A stretch of 64,000 nucleotides of DNA from Amoeboaphelidium protococcarum (GCA_023515745.1 JALECJ010000258.1:1554501-1618500); one strand, 5' to 3'. Counted from the first letter of the stretch, positions 48,584 through 62,710 are shown. Numbers and translations: made by a program. Notes: generated from the letters alone by a model not told the origin.

Positions 48584-49498
48584 TCAAGTAATCAAGCATC
48601 TTGGCTATTCTTCACTATCATTAGGGGCCAGAGTTTATTCTGCGACAGTCAGCGGTGAAGATTCTTGACGTTACGGTGGTAGTACTTAATTTGCGCCAGG
48701 GATTACCTTGCGTTGATAGTTTTCGAATGCAGCATACAAGTCCTCCTTACTATCTAGAAGCTTTCCATCACAAACACGGTGCAAGTACACGCAATCTAGA
48801 GCCATTGGTCCTTTCCACAAGCCGCTATGGTCAATAAGCTCAATTTTCACGTCCTGAAACGGTAATGACACTCTAAGTACATCTTGCATATTACCGATCA
48901 ACTAGTAGCCACAGCCTTCAATCTCTGAAAATACAGAACTAGTTTGTAAAATGGACGCATTCTCCATGTCATCAACGAACGCTTGTTAATCGTCATTAAA
49001 CCCGGACGCCATCGCATCGACTGTAATTGAATCAGCAGGCTTGAGTGGAATCGCACTGAATGTGCACTATTGAAAAGATCTCGCTTGAGAGTCCAATTTC
49101 AATCTATAAATCACCTAATAGTCTCCTTACGCAACGGATTAAATAGTTTTACGCACATCAAACCAGCAAACCATACTTAGATCAGCCACCTTGCGGAACA
49201 GGGAATCCTCCACATCAGCATCCACAATATCCCAATACCGTCCATCAAGCCATGTGATATTGAAGGTGGTGAATGAAATTAATCGACAACACAGCCGCTT
49301 ATAAGCATCTAAATAAGACTCGCCATCCTCCAATTTAAAGTTACTAAATCGTCTCTTACACAGAAGCTACCAGCTGTAATCATCTTTAACGACAGCATGC
49401 ATCTCTTTACAGGTCATTGCAAAATTGAATACATCAGTTTCATTTAGACATGGTAAGATCTCCATTGCAATTATATCAAATCCGAGCTACCGAATCAT
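48584..49498 (-). CDS. F-box protein
   Basis: 304 residues from ATG 49498-49496 to TGA 48586-48584. The upstream Met is preferred because it completes the F-box: LGFDIIAMEILPCLNETDVF then NFAMTCKEMHAVVKDDYSWQ and LLCKRRF. The C-terminal part has NITWLDGRYWDIVD, VCWFDVRKTI, SEIEGCGYQLIGNM and WKGPMALDCVYLHRV. This resembles the substrate-binding half of F-box/PP2-like proteins, but the family is uncertain. F-box proteins bind Skp1 and bring substrates to SCF ubiquitin ligase, in line with other ubiquitin genes nearby (LTN1, CDH1). The 5' end could include an upstream exon, because the frame remains open. Confidence 0.75.
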
Positions 49499-49948
49499 TA
49501 TAATGGATTATCGGCTGTTATTCTACTGTATGAACAAATAATAAGTTTAGAAAAAAGAGCAGTAGCAAGTTTCAGGCCTGAACTAATCATCAGTTTGATC
49601 AAGATTGAATGAGTAACTTCAGGGGTGAGGACCAATTAAAGGCTGGTTGATAAAAGAAGAATTGCATTCATAACAGTTGCATTAACGAACTATGACTAAA
49701 GACTTACCATCCTGTATCTAGAACACATGTACAAGTTGCAATAATTCAGTATCGCGTTAGAGAGTTCTTTAGTCTATACCGTTCCAAGTTTGATCAGCAA
49801 TTATTGCCTATCTATACTCAAATAACTTATTGATTATTGATTAGATTAAAGCTCGATTTAAGTGAGTAGTTGTAAGACACTAAAAAGAGACAATAATCAT
49901 TGTACAAAAATAATTCACGTCTATCTTAGCATAACATTCTCATCATCA
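49499..49948 (-). other. Intergenic, unassigned open frame
   Basis: 450 bp between the F-box gene and the upstream kinase gene, all on the minus strand. A frame from ATG near 49898 reads MIIVSFQCLTTTHLNRALIQ and on to LQRDTELLQLVHVFQIQD before a GTAAGT donor-like site, but no acceptor gives a phase that joins the F-box frame. It could be an unrecognised short gene or a 5' exon of another transcript. Confidence 0.25.
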
Positions 49949-51451
<1,503 letters not shown>

Positions 51452-51838
51452 TATAATTATTGTTGTTGTCGCTTTACGATGACGATCTCCTTTGTGACAA
51501 TTTTACTAAAGCGGCGATGATTGTATTAATTGTTTTAATGACGATGATAGAGCAAGAGAATGTGCCAAGTTTGTTGTTTGAAAGCTTATCATTCATTGTT
51601 GATCATCGCGCACTACGTCTGAGGATTACGGCAACATGGCAACTATGAAGTGATGATTTCACAATTGCATTTATGAGCGGATGATTAAATAGTATACTGT
51701 GCCACTTTGACGTCTCAACCTCAATGTGAGTTGGTCTTGTCGCGATATGAAAATAAAATCTAAGCAAATCTACTGTAATCCAAAAGCATAACAACGTATC
51801 TTTAATATAAGAGCAGTTTAAAGTATTCACCTCTAATA
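51452..51838. other. Intergenic, nothing recognised
   Basis: 387 bp between the kinase start and the myosin stop, both on the minus strand; it should contain the kinase promoter. No further feature was seen. Confidence 0.5.
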
Positions 51839-54800
51839 TCAGTTCACTCTTGGTTCAACTTTTACAAAAACCTCCTTGCCTTTAGACTCAAGCTTGACGC
51901 CTTTGACTGACTTGTCACTGACAAACTTGAACCGCCGCTAAGCCTCTTTAGGTGTCGCTGAAAAGTTCACGTCACAACTCTCGACTAGTGACAGCGGGAG
52001 TGGAGTACTTTAATACCGCCTGGCCAACATTGTTATTCGCGATCCTAGACCGATAGCACTGAGCAATGACCTGCAACTCAGCGCCAGATCGCCATTGTAA
52101 TTGGGAGATTTAGTATCTGCAATCAAAACCACGAAACAATCACTCAGAGGACTCATATAGACGAATTTCAAATCCTTTAACTGAAATTTCTCCTTAATCT
52201 TCAGGGAATCAGTCTCAAGTACAACAATCTCTGACGTGTTCACCAATAATATACGATCGGATGTGGTCACTGGATTAGAACGATTATGTTTGGCCACTTT
52301 ATACGCACACATAAAGCCAGTTGAATGTAATTCATGAGTTTGCCATTTCTTCATCTGATACAATCCAGCTTCATCAGCTGGAAAACAGGTGAGCGCAGTC
52401 GTCTTGAATCCAGTTTTTGCATTGAGATGACTCTAAGCATGAAACTTCCACTCCAGAATATCATTCATTTCCTCGCCTAGATTTCTGCGGTATTCACGCG
52501 CCTTGACCAACCGGTAAAAATGTTTTAGAGCATCACTAGCTGATTTAAGAGACTTGGTGGTAGACGGCCATTAAATATACCGCCAATGATCTCCTGCTTC
52601 TATAACAGCTGAACGGACAGGGCCTTTGATGAAGAACTGCAACAATCTCAATTTCCAAAATCTTTGAATGACTGTAACGGCATGCTTTTTATTCTTCTTC
52701 TGCTTATTCTAAATGTACTTCTTACGCGCAATGTGGCCTTTAATTGTACGACTAACAATCTTCATATCCTTCAAATCCTTTCGATATTTTCGCTTCTATC
52801 GATGCATCTTGTAAGTGGCAGCAATCTTGGTGGCAGCCTATCTCTACTTTAAATAGATGACCCTTTACCGATGAGATAACCAGCGACGCCTGATAATATC
52901 AGCAAATACGTGATTCTTATTAGCTAGTAGCTTATCGAGTCTTTGCAAACACACTGGAGACTTGATGAACAGCTTGGTCTTACCAACAACATACTAATTC
53001 GCCGGAATAAGATCTTTCAATAAAATTAAAACACCATCGCGAACTTCCCCATTGTACGTGGGCCAAGTCTTATCATTCAAGCTCTTGTACTTGTTAAGGA
53101 AAACCTCTAATCTCTATCTAAAAATGTATCCAACTTTGCGAATCTACACCGTCTATACCAGGCCAATTTACTTGATCTAACTAGTTAACAGTTCAACGTC
53201 ACACACATCAGGCTACTGAGAACTATTAGACAGCAGGCATCGAAGGTAGTGAGGCGTCTTTTGCTTGATATTATCTAATAGCGAGTTGATCTAATATCGA
53301 AACTAAACACATAAAGTTTCAGACTTTTTAGTGTTATCCAAACGCTCACTCTCTGGAAATAGATCACGAACAAAAGCTTTACTTGAGGTGTTTAGAACAA
53401 ACAGGACATCCCTATAAAGCTTGTCTGAATTCTTCTCCAGGAAACCTTTCACAGTATAAGTCACAACACCAGCATAATGTGTAATTCTAAATTGATCAAC
53501 TTCTAAAGTCTTGTCAGATTTGGATTTCTCCCTGCTGTCAAAGAACTGATTGCTCCCGAAAGCAGAATTGAATTTATCCAAGAGCGTAGCATCCGATACA
53601 TCTCCAGGCCTTACACATTCCTCATTCAGAATAGTAAACATGCTTTTCTGCTTTGACTCGATCAGTTCACACACTGGCAGATTGTTGAAGAAGGACACCT
53701 CTTACCATGATATTCCCTCCTACTTATAATCATTCTACTCTTGCACAATAGTGAGATCAATAAATAACTGCTGCAGCTTCTCATTACAATAGTTGATGCA
53801 TAATTACTCAAAGCCATTACGATTCAACACCTCAAACCCGGCAAGATCCAGCACGCCAATATAATTCATATTCTTCTCATGAGGCACGGATATTATAGAG
53901 TTGATGCGCGCCACTAGCCAATCGAATACTCTACCATATAAAGTCTTGGTAAAAGCAACTCTCTAACTTATACACTGCTGCAAGCTGAGACTCACCACCA
54001 TATCTTGTCCACTCTTTTTCGCATCTTTCACCACTCTCTTCATAAGAGCAGTTTGTAGTACCTGACCATCAACGCCAAGTATTTCAGCACATAGATTCAG
54101 GGCTTACTTTGATTACTCATCAGAAATGACAACTTCAGCCTAGCCACCGTCTGTATTCAGGACATCATATTATACATTTCCCAAGTGAAGCACAGCGGCA
54201 ACACATTCAAAGAGAGAACGCTACTCTACATCAGACAAGCCAAGTTCATCCAACGCCGCTTTGGTCTTGATAAAATCCTCATTATCCTTCAATAGAGAAT
54301 CATTCGCAGACGACGATTCAGTCAAGTGCTTTGATAGTAATTTATAGTCTGTGATGCTTCCTGATAACTTGGTAATACTCTTTACTGATTCATCTTTGCA
54401 TTCAACCAGCTAATAAAAGATATGAAATGAACGTTCACTCTCAGACTGATGAACGACACGAGACTTTTCCAGGAGATAACAAGAAATCTTACCACCAACA
54501 GGCTCACCTTTATAATTGAACTGCAAATCCATGTACTTTCCGAATCTAGAAGAATTACCATTAGAGGCAGTCTTGGCATTACCAAAAGCTTCAAGACACG
54601 GATTAGCAGATAGGATATGGTTACTCACAGTCCCCGCAGTCTTCTTATTAACAGACACATGGGCCATGTACTTCATAATAATCTTACTCGCCTCAGTCTT
54701 CCCAGCACCGCTAACTCCACTGATGAGAACACACTGATCCTGCGCCCGATCTCTCATGGACTTGTAAGCACTATCTGCAATCTAATAAATGTGTGGAGGG

Positions 54801-55036
54801 AGTGAGTGAACATTCTTGCCCATATACTTTTCCATATACTCTTTATCATAGATGGGAAGTTCTTTAAATGGATTCAGAGATATTATGAGATCACCAACAG
54901 AAGTGTAAATCTGATTATGGTTGAATCTGGACACCAAGGCATCAGCAACAGATCCATCAGTCACATTCTCGATGTAAGTCAAATCTTGATACTCATCAAC
55001 AACATTCTTCTTGGCAGAATCAGTCGCAGTAGGCAT
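51839..55036 (-). CDS. Class I myosin heavy chain
   Basis: 1,065 residues in one frame, ATG 55036-55034 to TGA 51841-51839. The motor domain has [16 protein letters not shown]-loop [12 protein letters not shown] (~110), switch [14 protein letters not shown] (~160), [20 protein letters not shown] (switch II/relay) and [11 protein letters not shown]-type helix, then [10 protein letters not shown]. After the converter come basic IQ-like helices (~680-740). A TH1 tail has [17 protein letters not shown] and [20 protein letters not shown]. The tail ends there, with no SH3 or CA region, so it is a short-tailed class I myosin like MYO1C/D. These move or tether membranes on actin. The usual DIYGFE is DLAGFE. 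Confidence 0.93.
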
Positions 55037-55252
55037 ATCTATTATTATAAGTTATAAAGATTCTATGAACTGATATTCAAGATAAATGGAAAAGACGATT
55101 AAATTATAATGAAAAGCCTCTGCTCTTTGCATAACAATAAAAGAGTTGAAACAAAGAAAAGAGAATGTTTTTGAGATTGAAAACAACGAAAGACAGTTAT
55201 ATAAAAGATCTCTCTCTTCATTCAATAAAGTCACCGTCAGACGATATTAATC

Positions 55253-55790
55253 ATGGATAACGCGGATTTTGATATTGATGAAGAGTAATTTAGTATTGAT
55301 TGGGCTTATAGAAAGACCATTTTAAATTAATAATATATTCAAGTGATGTGTGTGCGTGTAGTTTGATGGAGAGTGGATTCTAGGATGGATTAGAGTAAGG
55401 GCGTGTGAATGGTTTGGAAAGTGGATTCTAGATGGGATATTCGCGATCACTTGGCATATACTCCCAGATTGGATACATCAAGCACTATCTCACTCTATTA
55501 CCCAACTGCGAAGAGTAATATTGAATGCATTTCGTATCTAGAAAATCTATTGCACATAATCTCGATCTTGAATTTATATTTGTAGGCGATCAGAGAAACT
55601 CAGAGATGAACTGTTGAATTTGATCGAAAAGTTCCCCATGGACAATCTGGATGAGTCTGTGGATATTTAGGCTTGTCTGAATCAAATTGAGAATAAATTT
55701 AAAATATTCAAGGCTCAACACAAGATTAAGATTCCATAAATCATATCATTATTTGGTGCCCAAGATTCCGCTGCTCAGTTGGACTTTTGA
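55253..55790 (+). CDS. LTO1: LTO1/ORAOV1 homologue (two introns)
   Basis: Exons 55253-55284, 55362-55514 and 55586-55790. The introns are 77 nt (GTAATT...GTGTAG) and 71 nt (GTAATA...TTGTAG); 129 residues. The product begins MDNADFDIDEDLMESGFQDG, continuing with the deca-GX3 repeat of the family (GLEQGRVNGLESGFQMG, GYSRSLGIYSQIGYI). The conserved C-terminal helices follow: LRDELLNLIEKFPMDN and IENKFKIFKAQHKIKIP. LTO1 with YAE1 is an adaptor that brings ABCE1/Rli1 to the CIA targeting complex for Fe-S loading, so it works with CIA2 encoded at 34.9 kb. The chain ends QLDF rather than the usual Trp. Its last 16 coding bases overlap the opposite-strand gene. Confidence 0.88.
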
Positions 55791-57398
55791 TATTGATCAA
55801 CAACGTTGATGGTTATTGCTTCTTTAGAAATTACATTAGAATCAATTTCAGTCGCATGAATTTCCATCTTCACCTTTTCAGCCTTATTATCTGCGCCAGC
55901 CAATTTACCAACTTGAGACTTTATCCACTCTGGAGATTCATTTAGATTCAATGACTTTTCAACTGGGCTTGCAGTGTCTTAACTGCCGTTCAATAATCTC
56001 TTCTTGGCCATCAGGATACTCAAATCGCGATTCAGATCATTTAATACAGACTCAGGCACCTAGACTTCAGGCTATTTCACATCCACCTACGCAGAGCTTT
56101 CAAAAGGTGCAGTTTCCGGTGGTTGACTTGTTGCATTTTACTATTGAACTGCGCTGGCAATAACAGGCGTGGCATCACTATTAGTGGTATCTTTGATGGC
56201 CTCTTTTTGCTGATGAGACTATACAGCTGGACTACTGTCAACCTCTTTACTCTCGTTTCGAGCACTATCAGTAACAGATGAGTCGTTCTAAGCCGTATTG
56301 GCAACAGAGGACTTTTAATCAGATGACGCATTCTACTCTTTTGCTTGCTCCTACTTCGCAATCTCGATAGTTTCTTGGCCCACAGCTTTAGATTCCACAA
56401 CAGCGCCGCTTTTATCAGAATCGACTTTACCGGCAACATATTCGTTCTTTTGCAGAGAATCTTCGCCAGCTTGATCTTATAATACCTCTGCTTAATGTTG
56501 ACTCGAAGAAGGTTGTACAGTGTCAGTTGGGTTGGCTTAAGTCTTGCTCTCAGCAGCTTTGATATCCTCAGTCTATTCGCTTTTCTTAACAGGAGCAGAG
56601 GATTTTGTAGCATCAACTTTAACAGTATCAGCGACCGGCTTATCATTTCTTACTACTGGTTCGGAAGTTTACTTCACCTCATCTTGAGCAGCCACTACAA
56701 CAGGCTACTTGCTATCAGGATATGAAGAGACCTACTAATCCTCAGCAGCATCATTAGATAAGCTTTAATCAGATGTAGCGGCCACCATTGCTTAGCGAAG
56801 AGGACTAGACTCACCTTAGTGCTGTCTGCTAGAAGCTCCGGTGTGACCGATTGATGTGGAAAGCATAGGAGAAGATGATGCATTGAGTGGAGATGTACTC
56901 ATAACATTCTAAGTAGGAGATTGACCCTGTTGTGCCAGCAATGCCTTGTTCCAATTATCCAAACGCTTCTACTCCTTCTACAAATAGTCTCTCAGTGCTG
57001 CATTGTGCTTCTGAACTCTATTATCCCATGGAGGATCATAATAGACCGTCTGAGTCAAGTGGTCAATGTAATACACTCCACATTGCGGGGAAGTTGCAGC
57101 CTCCCAGCCGTATGGAATTTCGCCATGCAACACTTGAGCCATATCAGTCTTTCTAGTCTTTTTAGTTCTAGGATCAGCCCAGGTGGTGGACTTGTTAGCA
57201 AAACTACACATATGCGATCACATTGAAATAATAACCGTATGATGATACTTCCTGAAACAATGAAATGTAATCCTACTCTACAAAATAGGACTTGCCATCA
57301 GCTGTCTAGTGCTTCTCCCAGCCTTTAGGCAGCGGCCCCAGAGTCTACTCGTTCTCTGTCACAATTCTCGGTGACTTGTTAACAGATGATATTGACAT
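55775..57398 (-). CDS. Tandem-WW protein, KIBRA/WWC-like N-terminus (one intron)
   Basis: Exon 1 is 57398-57277, intron 57276-57204 (73 nt, GTAGGA...GTGTAG) and exon 2 57203-55775; 516 residues. Splicing restores WW1 as LPKGWEKHQTADGKSYFVDF then ANKSTTWADPR. WW2 is IPYGWEAATSPQCGVYYIDH then LTQTVYYDPPWD. The spacing between the WWs and the following NAALRDYLQKEQKRL helix match KIBRA (WWC), a Hippo-pathway scaffold. The remaining ~370 residues are Ser/Glu/Gln/Val-rich and disordered, with no visible C2 domain, so it may be a KIBRA-like adaptor rather than an orthologue. The 3' end of its coding sequence overlaps LTO1 by 16 bp. Confidence 0.8.
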
Positions 57399-57621
57399 AG
57401 TGTTCAAGTTTATGGGAGTCTGGTAATTTATTTACAAGAAACAAGAGTTTTGCTGTAAATTGAAACAAAGAAACTGAACAGAAAAGATCACAACTGAAGT
57501 GAAACGATCCCGAGTTGGCAGTTGTGTGAAACCAATGATGATGAAACGTTAATCACTTGAGCACAGAGACTTTCACTATTTAAAAATAATACATATGCAT
57601 AAAGGTATGAAAAAATATATT

Positions 57622-58563
57622 TCATTCGACTTTAGAGGGATCCCAGCAGAATTTCTACCGGATAGATTTGCATTCATCATTGATTAGGATCATCTTGGAG
57701 TCAGTCAAAGAGCTCAATTCACAATCGAGCATCAAGTTCTCGCGTAATCTCTAACTAGAAGAACTTTTTGGTATCACTGATATATGCTAAGTTAAAGCCC
57801 ACGCAAGTAAAACTTGAGCGGTAGTTATATCATGAGCAGTTGCAATTTCACGTACAGATTTCAAATTGATATCGCCATTAACCAACTTGCCTTCACCAAA
57901 TGAAGAATATGCTTGTACATGTATTTGATGCTATTTGCAAAACTAGACTAGTTCAGTCTATGGATAAAGAGGATGCAGTTCAACTTGTAACAAATGAGGC
58001 TTAATCGTACACGTCCGCAAAACCTCCTCAATGTGCCTAATCTCATAGTTGGATAGACCAATGCACCGGCATAGTCCTTCTGTATACAGCCGCTCAATAG
58101 CCGCATAAGATTGTGCGCGCATCTCTCTGTTTCTCGCGTCATCATGTTTCAGTCCCTTAACGGCAGGCCAATGAATCATCAGGCACTTGACATAAGGCAC
58201 ACCCAGCCTCTAGATTGATGATTTCAGAGCTTCATATGCCAACTCTCCATGATCTTTAGGTGCTACACATCTGATGCTATAATTGCATTCTCTGATGATT
58301 AATAGATGTATCTTACCTAGCTTTGTGGTAATGAATAAGTCATCATATTGATTACTTTCAGGATCATCTTATATCCATTTGTGAATAGCCTGTCCTACTG
58401 ATTCCTCGTTCCTGTACACAGCCGCAGTGTCTATGCACCGATATCCCAATTTTAAAGCATCGTACACAACTCTAAACGCGTCTTCTCCTTTTAATCGGTA
58501 CGTTCCGAGTCCTATTGATGGTAATGATACGCCATTACTTAACTTGCTAGATTCAACTTTCAT
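57622..58563 (-). CDS. Aldo-keto reductase (one intron)
   Basis: Exon 1 is 58563-58317, intron 58316-58263 (54 nt, GTAAGA...GTGTAG) and exon 2 58262-57622; 295 residues. Splicing gives TTKLAPKDHG. The catalytic tetrad is visible: Asp and Tyr in CIDTAAVYRNE (~43-48), Lys in TTKLAP (~81), His in CLMIHWP (~112). GLSNYEIRHIEEV, QVELHPLYPQ and the NADPH-binding end VIPKSSSSQRLRENL also fit. A cytosolic NADPH-dependent carbonyl reductase; the substrate cannot be told from sequence. Confidence 0.92.
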
Positions 58564-58654
58564 TACTGCTTTAATCGCTAGAGAGAGCGACTCCTATCAG
58601 TTAATCTTATTTCGATACTAAAAAGTTACTGAAAGCGAATTTTAATTACGTATC

Positions 58655-59067
58655 ATGTCATCTACCATCATTTCGTACTCAACTGCATCTGAGCGGTATA
58701 CACCAAAGCCTCCATAGCGCGGATCTTTTCCACTAGATAAGAATGGTAAGTTTGATTACATTGTCCTGTGAAATTTTTATAATGCATATTAAATATGATA
58801 AGTTTGAGTAGGATTATGTAAAGATTTAGCGTAAAAGTATATGAAATGTATTAAGAAGAATAAAGGATCTATTGAAAAATGTCGTGATATATCGAAAGAA
58901 TACCTGTAATGCAGAATGGACAGGTAAGATGCTACTCACATGTCGCGTACCATATCATTTCATTGTAAATGGGATGACTCGTGTTTGAGTGTAGGAAGCT
59001 GATGGAACCGGATCAATTTGAGAATTTAGGATTCACTGCTGAATAGGAATAGCCATAATCGTCATGA
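58655..59067 (+). CDS. COX19: COX19, mitochondrial twin-CX9C copper chaperone (two introns)
   Basis: Exons 58655-58745, 58812-58923 and 58995-59067. The introns are 66 nt (GTAAGT...GAGTAG) and 71 nt (GTAAGA...GTGTAG); 91 residues. The product has PPQRGSFPLDKNGLC, then twin CX9C motifs CKDLAQKYMKC and CRDISKEYLQC, and RMDRKLMEPDQFENLGF at the end. It matches Cox19 throughout. Cox19 acts in the intermembrane space in cytochrome oxidase assembly with Cox11. The Gln of YLQCRM is TAA (58907-58909). No exon is long enough to stand out as an ORF. It is divergent with the aldo-keto reductase (91-bp gap). Confidence 0.95.
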
Positions 59068-59763
59068 TTTCGTGGACAACGACTGATGGTTGCTTAAGGA
59101 AGTTTTGAATGATTACCATCATATGTATGATGTATATTGCGAATCATGTTGTGTTTCTCTCTCATATTCCGTTAATCTTGACCACTTCTCTCTCTTTTCA
59201 TCGTCAATCAACTTACTTAATCAGAGACCGTTGTTGATTAACACATTGTAATCATTTATCACTTCCACTTATAATCGGATGTGAATAATGAAGATGTGAT
59301 AAAACAACGAATATCCCTAAGCACAACTCTTAAGTCCAATTGCAGAGATGCGAGTCATGTATCTCAATAGCACTTACATGCTATTCGTTGCAGTTGAATG
59401 GGTCATTATTGTGCAAAATCTCAGTGACGCGTCTAGTATCTGCACATTTTAAGAATGGGAACGCTCAGTTGCAGCACCGGTCATGGTTATCATGTCTATG
59501 CTTGCTTATGCTTCCCTTCTGTGCGTACTAGCGTGTTGCGATGCGTCATCAGATAAAATGTCAATGTGTCGATATCTTTATTGATATTCACCTACCGCGA
59601 CATGTTGACAATCTGATGCGCATAAATATTTTCTCAAAACTTTAAATATCATTTCGTTATAACCATAAAATAGTAAAATAAGATACTTTATTAGCATCGC
59701 TCCGTAATTCGCAATCACTACACAGACACCTCAGCTTACTTATTTTATGCATTCACTTCACAA
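59068..59763. other. Intergenic, possible small membrane-protein frame
   Basis: Between COX19 and PSMD3 (convergent). A plus-strand frame 59348-59584 (78 codons, one TAA) reads as two hydrophobic segments, YMLFVAVEWVIIVQ and VAAPVMVIMSMLAYASLLCV, separated by a polar loop. No family was recognised, and coding status is doubtful. Pyrimidine-rich stretches precede it. No RNA gene was recognised. Confidence 0.3.
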
Positions 59764-61396
59764 TCAGAATCCCATGTCATCGTCTTCATCGTCAAAATCT
59801 CCTTCATCCAACTCTGCCAGTTCAGCTTCCAAGACGGCCTGTTCGTTCGCCTTCTCCTCATCAATTTCCTTCTTCTTGTTCTTCTCAGTGTCATAACGCA
59901 ATGCTTTTACCGTCTCCTGGTGCAAGTTCAAGCAGAACTATATGCGTTAGTTGAAAGCTTCCTGTGGCTCAGTGGTACAGTAAATGTTGCTATTCTCCTT
60001 GTTTTGCACATAGCCTTTCTGATGATTAATCGTGGCATCGATAACACCATCATTGATAGCCTTGGCCACAATGTACTCGGCATCCTCTTCACTGTCCAGG
60101 CTTAATTTCATACAGATATCACGCAGACTGATTTTAGAGTAAGACAAGCTGATGATACGGATACCAGTCTTTATGACATTATGACGCAGTCTCTGCACCA
60201 GGGACAGAGTACCATCCTTCTGCAGCTACTAACCGTACTTTGACAGAGCATTCTGAAAACCGCTCAGATCACCACTTCTCATGGACATTGTCAGATGATA
60301 GTACGGCTCTAAGCACTGCTTCAAGATGGGAACGCGAAAGTCCGCACGGCTAGGAATCTCTCCCATCAGCAACTGTACGGTAACATAATACTTGTAAGCA
60401 GTCTGAAGGAAGCCAATAGATCCTTTGCTCTTGACGGCAGACTGTGCATACTTTTCAGCATCAGCAACTTTGTCCAGCAGAATACCAGACGGAGCTTTAC
60501 GAATAGCCTGCAACAGATAATCTCTGCCTTCACTGTACTTCAAACCGATCGTCTTGATCTTTCCCATGTAGAACATGTAGCGAGAAGACTCTGCATTCTG
60601 AGCCTTTTCAGGAAATTGAGACTTTTCAGCAAATTTCTCCGCCTGATCATACAGATTATAGTGAAGATAATTGCGTAGAATCAGATTAATCAGCATTGCC
60701 TCACAGTGCTCGTCATGGCGCAACACGGCAAATCTCTACGCGGCCAATAGAACATTACGGATAGTCTCTGGTTAACCAGATAGTTCAACAGCTCTGGCAT
60801 AATAGAAGAAGATTTACGCAGCAATCGGATCCAACATTCTTCTATTTAGAGAAGGAACGAGGTTTACCAACTTCTAGGACAGAGCCAAGGACTCGCTCTT
60901 CTTTCCACTATCAATTAAAAAGACCAATGCAACCAATGCAACGAACATTGATACTTCTGCTGCAGCACGCTGGGTACTATGCTAAGAATTATCGACATTC
61001 ATAGAAGCAGCAGCCGTCTACATAAAGACTTGAATTATTTATTTTGAATGAACATTGCAATCATAAACAAAGACTATAATTACCTGAACGGTGCTACTAA
61101 GAACTGAAGAGACTTCTTCATTTTACACATAAACTGAGACTGCTTGTTGTAACTTTTCCAGACTGATTTACTTTCTCAAGTATGGGAGTCCACGCAAAGC
61201 TCGTGACGCATACTTTTTATCCAACTGAGTGACAGCCTTCTCCACCAATTCGACACACTACTTCATAGCTACACATGCATTCGTAAAGCATTAAAAAGGA
61301 TCATTTAATTTTATAATAAGAGATAAATTATGACATACCAGAGCTGAAAGTAGGCTACTTTGGTTAACTCTTATCTTATTATTGTTCAATTTCCAT
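59764..61396 (-). CDS. RPN3: 26S proteasome regulatory subunit PSMD3/Rpn3 (two introns)
   Basis: Exons 61396-61339, 61268-61084 and 61017-59764. The introns are 70 nt (GTATGT...GTGTAG) and 66 nt (GTAATT...TATGTAG); 498 residues. Helical repeats ([35 protein letters not shown]) lead into the PCI domain. In it, [60 protein letters not shown] and [12 protein letters not shown] are diagnostic. The C-terminus is acidic ([19 protein letters not shown]). Rpn3 is a structural lid subunit of the 19S particle. The start lies 85 bp from repeat copy B. Confidence 0.95.
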
Positions 61397-61480
61397 GTTG
61401 GCCATTACGCTATGCGTTACTTTTACTAAGAAAGACCTGCTGGGAAATGTTCGTTCGAGTGTTCAAAACGACCAGAAGAG

Positions 61481-62638
61481 AAGACGATCTCCTGTTCGTG
61501 CACTGCAAAAAGTTTTATTTTGATTTTTTGGTTCACTTGATGATGGTCCGCTTGTTTCACAAGTATTTTGATCTGTTATATAGCGTTACAATATAAATGA
61601 TTCTCATTGAAACTAAACTTAAATCGAAATATTCTCTCTAAACCCACGTCTTTTCCTTAACTTATAACTCACCTTATTTGATTTTACTCTGCTAAATATC
61701 ATCGTCGCAATCGCTCAAATTGATGACTTGTCCCGTCACTTTTATGTCACTGTAATTGTTCTGATTCAACATCTGTAGCACTAATTGTCTGATTATGTAT
61801 CCAAGTCAAAGAACGTGCGCTATCCATTCCTGCAAAGTAAAGATTCTAGACTAGACGGTACTTCCGATTGCTATCCTTGTGTTCAGAGGAAATCAGAAAC
61901 TCGGATATCAATGACGCATCGTGACGTGGTCTGATACGATGGTGTTAGTGATTGAATCATTCCTGTTAAAATGATGCAAGTTGACGCGTTACTTCTCTTC
62001 TTGATAAGAAATTGCAGGGATTGTGATATTGTTGAATAATAGAAAGTTGCATTTTCATCTTTAGGTGCGTCCCCATTGAAACTGTTGCAGTCTTGGCGCT
62101 GGTCATTTTATAGAGTATCGCGTTAATGTCTGAGCTTGCATTGTAATGTCACAGAGTTTATCAAGGGGGAGTAACATTGGTTGCAGTTGACCTAGCGGAG
62201 TAGATTATTTGCTTGCAATGTGTGATGTCTGGGTGCATATCTTGCTGAAATAATATCGCGCTAATTGCAATGTTTGGTCGCTATATCAAGAAGTTTTCCG
62301 TTTGCTAGTCATTATTGTTCTATTACACTGTGATTGTCTTTGCGTTTTATTAGGTAAATGGAAGATTGCTGCCGTGCTTAGTACTGCTATGGAGGCGCTC
62401 ATTGGTACTGCAGATGTTGAAAGGCTTATGCAATGAGTTTAAGCGTGGTGTCAGGCTAAATTGATCAAGGCTAAGGTGATGGTGTCCAGTTGTAATATCA
62501 GGTTGAGTTATGGGCTTTATTACGTCGTTGAGACAGTTCGAAGATTGCAGTTGCTACTACGGGGATATGTGGGTACCCCGATGAAAAGATCGCCGGAGCT
62601 TTTTTAAAGTGTACGAGTGATCGCTTAACCCACATGAA
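61481..62638 (-). repeat. Dispersed 1.2-kb repeat, copy B (inverted relative to A)
   Basis: The reverse complement of 33585-34752. The right boundary is sharp: similarity ends after CCCACATGAA at 62638. The left boundary is gradual near 61481 (AAGACGATCTC). The end that faces the PSMD3 start is the same end of the element that faces the CIA2 start in copy A. Broken protein-like frames are shared with copy A, but no intact gene is present. Confidence 0.8.
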
Positions 62639-62710
62639 GACGAATGGACGAACGTTTTAAACGAATACGAGACAAAGTCAAGGTCTGCTTGAAAATTACA
62701 CCACTACACT

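Noticed and set aside
49640-49900. Possible 5' exon of the F-box gene ending at a GTAAGT donor.
   Set aside because: No acceptor in the gap gives the phase needed to enter the F-box frame, and the F-box is complete without it.
56077-56646. 189-codon minus-strand frame, the longest ORF of the region under the standard code.
   Set aside because: It is a shifted frame of the Ser/Glu/Gln-rich tail of the tandem-WW protein. The true frame is broken by TAA/TAG under the standard code and connects to the WW domains and to TGA 55775.
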